From JARRRD01 sp037381085 (lineage in GTDB: Bacteria; Nitrospirota; Thermodesulfovibrionia; Thermodesulfovibrionales; UBA6898), in contig JARRRD010000055.1 of NCBI GenBank assembly GCA_037381085.1, forward strand, positions 1 through 12,890: a DNA stretch of 12,890 bases, read 5' to 3'. Both the position numbers and the translations under genes were made by a program. The notes under the pieces are model-generated. The model did not search any database. It was not told the origin of the DNA and was given only the letters and a program-made list of their open reading frames with translations. Below are positions 7,651 through 12,890 of the stretch, piece by piece. Positions within the stretch are counted from its first letter, which is position 1. Every line of letters starts with the position of its first letter.

Positions 7651-9711
7651 ATGAGCAATATTATAGTCTTTGCATTGATCTGCGGCGCAGTGGGAGTAGT
7701 CTATGCCCTGTTCACTGCCGCCTGGGTGTCTAAGCAGGACCCCGGCAACGAGCGCATGCAGCAGATATCGAACGCCATCAAGGAAGGCGCCGGCGCCTTT
7801 CTTGCCCGCGAGTATAAGACCGTAGCAATGGTAGGGGTGGTAATTATTATCCTTTTGTTCTTTCTCGGGCACGGAAAACCCTGGATTTCCCTCGGCTTTC
7901 TTATAGGGAGCGTCGGCTCCGCCCTCGCCGGCTATATCGGAATGATGGTGACGGTACGCGCCAACGTCCGCACGACCCAGGCGGCGCACAAGGGGCTTCA
8001 GTCGGCACTGGACGTTTCTTTCAAGGGCGGCTCGGTGACTGGCATCATGGGTGTGGGTCTCGGCATTATCGGGATTACCGGGTACTATGCCTTTGCCAAG
8101 GCCGTTGCCGGTGAGCAGGCATTCCACGCGCTTGTCGGCCTGGGCTTCGGATGCTCTCTCATGAGCGTGTTTGCCCGTATCGCCGGCGGCATTTACACGA
8201 AGGCGGCGGACGTGGGCGCCGACCTCGTCGGTAAGGTCGAGGCGGGTATTCCCGAGGATGATCCCAGGAACCCCGCTGTTATTGCCGACAACGTCGGCGA
8301 CAACGTCGGTGACTGCGCCGGAATGGCTGCGGACCTTTACGAGACCTATACGGTCACACTGGTTGCCGCCATGCTCCTGGCAAGAACAGCCTTCGGCGCC
8401 AACAGTCCGTGGGTGGAGTTTCCCCTTCTGCTGGGAGGTGTTTCGATCATCGCCTCCATTATCGGGACTTTCTTCGTAAAACTGGGAAAGAGCCAATATA
8501 TAATGGGCGCTCTTTACAAGGGACTTGCCGTTGCCGGCATCCTGGCTGCGGTTGCCTTCTACTTCGTGTCGGGATGGTTCCTCGGTCTTCCCGGGGTCGA
8601 GCAGACGTTTACCCAGGTCGGCGTCTTTACGACGGCCTTAATCGGCCTGATCCTTACGGGCCTGATAGTTGTTATCACCGAATACTTCACATCGAAGAGT
8701 TTTAAACCCGTGAAGCACATTGCCGCCGCGAGCCAGACTGGCCACGGCACGAATGTCATCGCGGGACTCGCGGTCAGCATGAAATCAGCCGGTCTGCCCG
8801 CTATTGTTATCAGCGGCGCCATCCTCTGGTCGTTCTATATAGGTGCCGGCGGCTTCGCGGGTCTGTCGTCCACCCAGGCCGTCGCAGGTCTTTTCGGCAT
8901 CGCGCTGGCGGCCGTTTCGATGCTTTCCATGACCGGTATCGTCGTCGCCATCGATTCCTATGGTCCGATTACGGACAACGCCGGCGGTATTGCTGAAATG
9001 GCCGAACTTCCGGAGGAGATCCGCAACATCACAGACCCTCTCGATGCGGTCGGAAATACGACAAAGGCCGTTACAAAGGGTTACGCCATAGGGTCTGCGG
9101 CACTGGCAGCGCTCGTTCTTTTTGCGGAATACACAAGGTCCTTCGGTATGCAGATGTATTTTGACCTTTCCAATCCGCTGGTTATTGTCGGACTCTTTAT
9201 CGGCGGACTTCTTCCCTACTACTTCGGATCACTTCTCATGGAGGCTGTCGGTAAGGCGGCCGGAGGCGTTGTCGAAGAGGTGAGAAGGCAGTTCAGGGAG
9301 ATCAAGGGTATAATGGAAGGCACCGCAAAGCCCGAATACGGCAAGTGCGTTGATATTGTCACAAAATCGGCGATACGAGAGATGATGCTTCCTGCCCTTA
9401 TCCCGGTTGTCGCCCCTGTCGTTGTGGGACTCCTGCTCGGCCGTGAGGCCCTTGGCGGCGTTCTCATCGGCTGCATCGTTACCGGTCTCTTCCAGGCCAT
9501 CTCGATGACGAGCGGCGGCGGTGCTTGGGACAATGCCAAGAAGTTCATTGAAGACGGCATGTACGGCGGCAAGAAGAGCCCTGCTCATCAGGCCGCGGTT
9601 ACGGGTGACACGGTCGGTGACCCTTATAAGGACACGGCGGGTCCTGCCATCAACCCCATGATCAAGGTCATCAACATCGTTGCGCTTCTGATAGTGCCGC
9701 TGTTGCACTAA
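7651..9711 (+). CDS. hppA: Membrane proton-translocating pyrophosphatase (K+-independent type)
   Basis: This integral membrane pump hydrolyses pyrophosphate to phosphate and exports protons. It is 686 residues long with many hydrophobic segments, typical of the bacterial family. The substrate site appears as DVGADLVGKVEAGIPEDD (187-204) followed by NPAVIADNVGDNVGDCAG (207-224), and the second acidic cluster as TGDTVGDPYKDTAGP (651-665). The stretch GNTTKAVTKG (468-477) has Lys472 and Thr475 where K+-dependent enzymes have Ala and Gly. This is the known mark of the K+-independent, H+-pumping class. AAAAAGGAGG (7635-7644) precedes the ATG. In sulfate reducers, removing the pyrophosphate released by ATP sulfurylase pulls sulfate activation forward, and a pump recovers part of that energy. 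This explains its place beside apr and qmo. A strong terminator follows directly. Confidence 0.97.
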   Translation: MSNIIVFALICGAVGVVYALFTAAWVSKQDPGNERMQQISNAIKEGAGAFLAREYKTVAMVGVVIIILLFFLGHGKPWISLGFLIGSVGSALAGYIGMMVTVRANVRTTQAAHKGLQSALDVSFKGGSVTGIMGVGLGIIGITGYYAFAKAVAGEQAFHALVGLGFGCSLMSVFARIAGGIYTKAADVGADLVGKVEAGIPEDDPRNPAVIADNVGDNVGDCAGMAADLYETYTVTLVAAMLLARTAFGANSPWVEFPLLLGGVSIIASIIGTFFVKLGKSQYIMGALYKGLAVAGILAAVAFYFVSGWFLGLPGVEQTFTQVGVFTTALIGLILTGLIVVITEYFTSKSFKPVKHIAAASQTGHGTNVIAGLAVSMKSAGLPAIVISGAILWSFYIGAGGFAGLSSTQAVAGLFGIALAAVSMLSMTGIVVAIDSYGPITDNAGGIAEMAELPEEIRNITDPLDAVGNTTKAVTKGYAIGSAALAALVLFAEYTRSFGMQMYFDLSNPLVIVGLFIGGLLPYYFGSLLMEAVGKAAGGVVEEVRRQFREIKGIMEGTAKPEYGKCVDIVTKSAIREMMLPALIPVVAPVVVGLLLGREALGGVLIGCIVTGLFQAISMTSGGGAWDNAKKFIEDGMYGGKKSPAHQAAVTGDTVGDPYKDTAGPAINPMIKVINIVALLIVPLLH

Positions 9712-9730
9712 TTGTTACAGACTCTGCGGG

Positions 9731-9765
9731 AAAAGCCGATCCCGGGCACCGGGATCGGCTTTTTT
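9731..9765 (+). terminator. Intrinsic terminator of hppA
   Basis: A perfect 15-bp stem, AAAAGCCGATCCCGG (9731-9745) with CCGGGATCGGCTTTT (9749-9763), has a 3-base loop and ends in six T residues (9760-9765). It begins 20 bases after the hppA stop codon. It closes the sulfate-metabolism gene block. Confidence 0.95.
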
Positions 9766-9773
9766 GTTATAAT
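9765..9773 (+). promoter_or_regulatory. Extended -10 promoter overlapping the hppA terminator
   Basis: TGTTATAAT at 9765-9773 is a perfect extended -10 box, identical in all nine bases to the one before qmoA. Its first base is the last T of the hppA terminator. No recognisable -35 is present, which extended -10 promoters tolerate. Transcription would begin near 9780 and give a leader of about 190 bases before the YkgJ-family gene. Confidence 0.5.
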
Positions 9774-9873
9774 AATCACGGGAATTGTGCAACAGGAAGT
9801 GAGATCATCGGCGGGAAACCACCACTGCACTGCATTCATGAATAATCTGCGTCATGTGTCATTCCGGCTTTTC

Positions 9874-9922
9874 CGGAGTCTTTCCCTGTTCTGGTTTGAT
9901 ATGAAGCCGCAGGGAACCTCCG
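9874..9922 (+). promoter_or_regulatory. Structured leader element upstream of the YkgJ-family gene
   Basis: Three nested stems can form one long hairpin: CGGAG (9874-9878) with CTCCG (9918-9922), TTCCCTG (9882-9888) with CAGGGAA (9910-9916), and an inner GGTTT with AAGCC containing one G-U pair. Small internal loops separate them. It has no T-tract and ends 46 bases before the start codon. It resembles no riboswitch class I can name. It may control translation or mRNA stability, or be a small RNA. The rest of 9712-9968 holds only the terminator and promoter above. Confidence 0.4.
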
Positions 9923-9968
9923 ACAGCATCGAATGACATCAGGTGCCGCATTGTGAAAGGAATTAAAG

Positions 9969-10916
9969 ATGGCTCTTGATCAAGAAGATTTCGACAGAAA
10001 GATGGAAGATGTGAAGAAGAAGCTCAAGCAGAGCGTGATAGTACCCCGGAAGCTGACCCGCAAGGACCGGATGAAATTCAGGTGTTATCCCGGTATAGGG
10101 TGCTTTACCAAGTGCTGCAGCGGCATCCGGATAAACCTTAGCCCTTACGACATATTCAGGCTCAAGAACAGGCTGGGCATGTCATATCATGACTTCCTCA
10201 TGGAATATACGGTGCCGAAATCGATAGACGGTACTCCTCTTCCCATCGCGGTGCTGAAGATGAAGGAGGACGACATAAAATCCTGCCCGTTTGTAACGCC
10301 GGAGGGTTGCACCGTTTACACCGACAGGCCGGTGACATGCAGGTACTATCCGATAGGCATGGCGATCATGAAGAAGCACGACCTTAAGACCGGAGAAAAC
10401 TTCTTTATAAAGATCAGGGAGGAGCACTGTCTCGGCCACAAGGAAGACAGGGACTGGTCAATCGATGAGTGGCGCTCCGACCAGGAATCGGACCTCTACG
10501 ACGAGATGAACAACGACTGGATGGAAGTGGTCCTCAAGGCCAAGACGCTCGGTATGGTCGAATTCAGCCAGAAATCTCTCGATCTCTTTTTTATGGTGAG
10601 CGCCAATCTCGACATGTTCAGAGACTTTGTCTTTAACAGTAATTTCCTTGCCTCCTACGGTGTCGAACCCGAGGTGATCGAGCGGATCAGGGAGGACGAA
10701 CTCGAACTGCTGAAGTTCTCACTGAAGTGGCTCAGGTTTGCCATGTTCGGGGAAGGCGACTTCAAGGTCACGGACGAAGCCAGACGGAGGGCGAAAAAGC
10801 GCACGGCGGCCCGGATGAAGGAGGAGATGGAGGCAAGAGAGGAAAAGGCGAAGAAGGCACTTGCCAAGTCTCCGGAAGAGGTGATGAAAGAGGCCGATGC
10901 AGCGTCCGATGAGTGA
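9969..10916 (+). CDS. YkgJ/UPF0153-family cysteine-cluster protein (putative Zn/Fe-binding)
   Basis: This soluble protein has 315 residues. Its N-terminal half carries the YkgJ-type cysteine pattern: Cys39, Cys45, Cys49 and Cys50 (CYPGIGCFTKCC), then Cys106 (SCPFVTPEGCTVY, with Cys114), Cys124 in RPVTCRYYP, and Cys154. The family is annotated as zinc- or iron-chelating and often as Fe-S oxidoreductase, but no biochemical role is established. Residues about 165-260 form a predicted helical region that I do not recognise. The tail (about 264-315) is very rich in Lys, Glu, Arg and Ala and probably forms an exposed helix or coiled coil. The start is supported by AAAGGA at 9956-9961. It has its own promoter and leader and is separated from hppA by a terminator, so it need not belong to the sulfate pathway. 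Family membership is fairly sure; function is unknown. Confidence 0.85.
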   Translation: MALDQEDFDRKMEDVKKKLKQSVIVPRKLTRKDRMKFRCYPGIGCFTKCCSGIRINLSPYDIFRLKNRLGMSYHDFLMEYTVPKSIDGTPLPIAVLKMKEDDIKSCPFVTPEGCTVYTDRPVTCRYYPIGMAIMKKHDLKTGENFFIKIREEHCLGHKEDRDWSIDEWRSDQESDLYDEMNNDWMEVVLKAKTLGMVEFSQKSLDLFFMVSANLDMFRDFVFNSNFLASYGVEPEVIERIREDELELLKFSLKWLRFAMFGEGDFKVTDEARRRAKKRTAARMKEEMEAREEKAKKALAKSPEEVMKEADAASDE

Positions 10917-10931
10917 GCCTGCTTTATTCAC

Positions 10932-10999
10932 GCGGGGCGGCGGGACAGAGGCCCTTCTCTCATTCCCGGTCGCAACGACCTCCGAGGCTTTTGCCCCGC
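10932..10999. terminator. Possible bidirectional terminator region between convergent genes
   Basis: The 85-base gap between the YkgJ-family gene and the convergent trpG contains GCGGGGC (10932-10938) facing GCCCCGC (10993-10999), and inside it a small hairpin, GGTCG (10967-10971) with CGACC (10975-10979). Neither strand has a good T-tract after the stem. Termination here is plausible from the gene arrangement, but the sequence signal is weak. Confidence 0.25.
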
Positions 11000-11001
11000 T
11001 C

Positions 11002-11571
11002 CTACTGCCTTAGTTTGAGGAAATTCCTGAGGAGGTCCTTGCCGGCGCCGGTCAGGATTGATTCCGGGTGGAACTGCACACCCTCGATGGAATATTGCCT
11101 GTGGCGCACTCCCATGATGATCCCGTCTTCGGTCCAGGCCGAAACCTCCAGGACCGGCGGCAGGGTATCGCGCTTGATGATAAGCGAGTGATAGCGCGTT
11201 GCCTCAAACGGGTTGGGCAGCCCCTCGAAGATTGTCCTGCCGTCGTGGTGCACCATGGACGTCTTTCCATGCATGAGGTATGGTGCCCGGACGACCTCGC
11301 CTCCGAATGCCTCTCCTATCGACTGGTGCCCGAGGCAGACGCCGAGGATCGGGATCTTTCCGGCAAAATGCCTTATCGTTTCGACTGATATGCCCGCCTC
11401 CCTCGGGGTACAGGGTCCCGGCGATATTACTATCCTGTCCGGCGCCATATTCTCGATTCCGGCAATAGAGATCTTGTCATTCCTGAAGACCCTGAGGTCT
11501 TCTCCAAGCTCCCCCAGGTACTGGACAAGGTTATAGGTGAATGAATCGTAATTGTCGATCATTAAAAGCAT
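11002..11571 (-). CDS. trpG: Anthranilate synthase component II, glutamine amidotransferase
   Basis: This class I glutamine amidotransferase subunit supplies ammonia from glutamine to TrpE for the first step of tryptophan synthesis, chorismate to anthranilate. It is 189 residues long, the normal size for a stand-alone TrpG/PabA. The catalytic triad is visible as Cys79 in GVCLGHQSIGEAFGG, with His168 and Glu170 in VQFHPESILT. The start DNYDSFTYN (6-14) and the PGPCTP oxyanion-region motif (51-56) are typical. The ATG lies two bases after the trpE stop codon, so translation is probably coupled to trpE; a GAGGGGG ribosome site lies within the end of trpE. In many bacteria one such subunit also serves PabB for folate synthesis, and an amphibolic role cannot be excluded. 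The pairing with trpE makes the tryptophan role most likely. Confidence 0.95.
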   Translation of the reverse strand: MLLMIDNYDSFTYNLVQYLGELGEDLRVFRNDKISIAGIENMAPDRIVISPGPCTPREAGISVETIRHFAGKIPILGVCLGHQSIGEAFGGEVVRAPYLMHGKTSMVHHDGRTIFEGLPNPFEATRYHSLIIKRDTLPPVLEVSAWTEDGIIMGVRHRQYSIEGVQFHPESILTGAGKDLLRNFLKLRQ

Positions 11572-11573
11572 TG

Positions 11574-12890
11574 CTACTCAAGCCCCCTCTCAGCCATTTC
11601 GACAGCCCGCATCATTGCCTTTGCCTTGTTGACCGTTTCCTGGTACTCCGCCGACGGGACGCTGTCGGCGACGACGCCGCCGCCCGCCTGAATGTAAGCG
11701 ACCCGGTCCTTAATGACGAGAGTCCGGATGGTGATGCATGTATCCATGTTCCCTGAGAATCCGAAATATCCCACGGCGCCTGCGTAAGGACCGCGCCGCG
11801 TCGGCTCCAGCTCATCGATGATCTCCATTGCCCTTATCTTCGGCGCGCCCGAGACCGTTCCGGCGGGGAAGCAGGCCCTGACGACATCGAAGGAATCCTT
11901 TCCTGCGGAGAGTGTCCCGCGGACGTTGGAGACGATATGCATGACGTGGGAGTAGCGTTCGATTACCATCAGTTCACTCACGTGGACGCTCCCCGGGGTG
12001 CTGACCCTTCCGACGTCATTCCTGCCGAGATCGACAAGCATGATATGTTCCGCCCTCTCCTTGGGATCTTCCAGCAGTTCCTTCTCGAGCACCCTGTCTT
12101 CTTCTTCGGTTGAGCCGCGTTTCCGGGTACCCGCGATGGGTCTCAGGTCGATCCTGTCCCCCTCGAGCCTTACCATAACTTCGGGTGATGTGCCCACGAT
12201 GGTCGCATCGCCGCAGCGGAGGAAATACATGTAGGGAGACGGATTGATAAGTCGCAGCGCCCGGTATATCTCGAAGGGTTCGATGCCGATCCCGGCCTCG
12301 AAGCGCTGGGAAGGCACCACTTGGAAGATGTCGCCCGCTTTGATATACTCTTTTGCCCTGAGCACCGCCTGCTCGTAGCGGGCACGCGTGAAGTTGGACT
12401 TGAGGGCGCCCCTTTTCTTCGAATCAACCCTTGCATGGGCGACCGAGGAACGTACTCTCAGTCCTCTCTTCAGTTTCTTCACGATAGCTTCGATTTTCCC
12501 GACTGCCTCATCGTAAGCCGAAGCCGCCGAGGAGCCGTTTATGTGGGCGTTGGAGACCACCTTGATCCTATGCGTGACATTGTCGAAGATCACAAGGGTG
12601 TCGGTGATCATGAAAAAAAGATCGGGCAATCCAAGGCCGGGCTTTTCCCGTTCGGGCATTCTTTCGAAGAAACGAATTATATCGTAACCGATGAACCCCA
12701 CTGCTCCGCCGTAAAAACGCGGAAGCCCGGGATTGGGAACGGGCCTGTATTCTGCGAGAATGTCCTTTACCGCATCGAGAGGATCCCCCGGCACGGGCCT
12801 CGTTTCCTTCTTTCCCCCGCGGACGATCTCCACGGAGTTTCCGAGGCTCCTTACGACGGTCGAAGGTCTGCTGCCGATGAAGGAGTATCT
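11574..12890 (-). CDS. trpE: Anthranilate synthase component I (5' end outside window)
   Basis: This is the chorismate-binding subunit, which converts chorismate plus ammonia to anthranilate. The frame is open to the window edge: 438 residues are visible, beginning RYSFIGSRP, a motif normally found some tens of residues into TrpE. The true start is therefore beyond 12890, and the internal GTG at 12833 is not the start. The full protein would be near the usual 490-500 residues. The catalytic domain fills about residues 165-430 of the visible part, with AGDIFQVVPSQRF, NPSPYMYFLR, RPIAGTRKRG, LVDLGRNDVGRVS, AGTVSGAPKIRAMEIID and YIQAGGGVVADSVP all present. The N-terminal feedback-inhibition motif (LLES type) lies outside the window. 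PabB is the main alternative, but the IAGTRKRG and GRNDVGRVS context and the adjacent trpG favour TrpE. No trp leader or attenuator can be seen because the upstream region is missing. Confidence 0.94.
   Translation of the reverse strand, partial: RYSFIGSRPSTVVRSLGNSVEIVRGGKKETRPVPGDPLDAVKDILAEYRPVPNPGLPRFYGGAVGFIGYDIIRFFERMPEREKPGLGLPDLFFMITDTLVIFDNVTHRIKVVSNAHINGSSAASAYDEAVGKIEAIVKKLKRGLRVRSSVAHARVDSKKRGALKSNFTRARYEQAVLRAKEYIKAGDIFQVVPSQRFEAGIGIEPFEIYRALRLINPSPYMYFLRCGDATIVGTSPEVMVRLEGDRIDLRPIAGTRKRGSTEEEDRVLEKELLEDPKERAEHIMLVDLGRNDVGRVSTPGSVHVSELMVIERYSHVMHIVSNVRGTLSAGKDSFDVVRACFPAGTVSGAPKIRAMEIIDELEPTRRGPYAGAVGYFGFSGNMDTCITIRTLVIKDRVAYIQAGGGVVADSVPSAEYQETVNKAKAMMRAVEMAERGLE

Noticed and set aside
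7624..8496. A 290-codon minus-strand open frame opposite hppA
   Set aside because: It is antisense to the conserved pyrophosphatase catalytic region and shows no domain.
9712..9936. A 74-codon plus-strand frame starting at TTG just after the hppA stop
   Set aside because: It has no ribosome site and runs straight through the hppA terminator and the next promoter.
12831..12833. A GTG start for trpE at 12833
   Set aside because: The frame stays open upstream to the window edge and encodes the conserved RYSFIG motif, so the gene is cut by the window.

Overview
The window is bacterial chromosome carrying the electron-transfer core of dissimilatory sulfate metabolism. It encodes adenylylsulfate (APS) reductase subunit A, the complete membrane complex QmoABC, a small CBS-domain protein and a membrane proton-pumping pyrophosphatase. 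An unrelated section follows: a cysteine-rich YkgJ-type protein and, on the opposite strand, the anthranilate synthase genes trpE (cut by the window edge) and trpG. The gene set fits an anaerobic sulfate reducer with a full-length, haem-type QmoC, such as Desulfobacterota or sulfate-reducing Nitrospirota. The phylum cannot be fixed from the sequence alone, and a sulfur oxidiser using Apr/Qmo in reverse is not formally excluded.

Layout. Bases 30-1994 hold aprA; aprB would be expected just upstream, outside the window. A 179-base gap follows, with a perfect 13-bp hairpin and a strong extended -10 promoter inside an inverted repeat. Bases 2174-7036 hold qmoA, qmoB and qmoC, tightly packed, with each upstream stop codon beside or inside the next Shine-Dalgarno sequence. 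Bases 7074-7517 hold the CBS protein. A 133-base gap with an orphan, near-perfect Shine-Dalgarno sequence precedes hppA (7651-9711), which ends in a textbook intrinsic terminator. A second extended -10 box overlaps that terminator's T-tract and leads into a roughly 190-base structured leader, then the YkgJ-family gene (9969-10916). trpG and trpE run convergently on the minus strand.

How the genes work together. Sulfate activation by ATP sulfurylase makes APS and pyrophosphate. AprAB reduces APS to sulfite and AMP. QmoABC carries electrons from the menaquinone pool to AprAB. HppA hydrolyses the pyrophosphate and recovers part of its energy as a proton gradient. The CBS protein keeps the ribose-binding S/T-x-x-D signature in both repeats and sits between Qmo and the pyrophosphatase, so it is a plausible adenylate sensor for the pathway (inference).

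I found no wholly new system. The points most worth following are the CBS gene in this locus, a QmoA that retains HdrA-type cluster motifs, the regulatory DNA between aprA and qmoA, and the structured leader of the YkgJ-family gene. No tRNA, rRNA, CRISPR array, insertion sequence or integration site was seen, and no gene-free stretch exceeds 300 bases.
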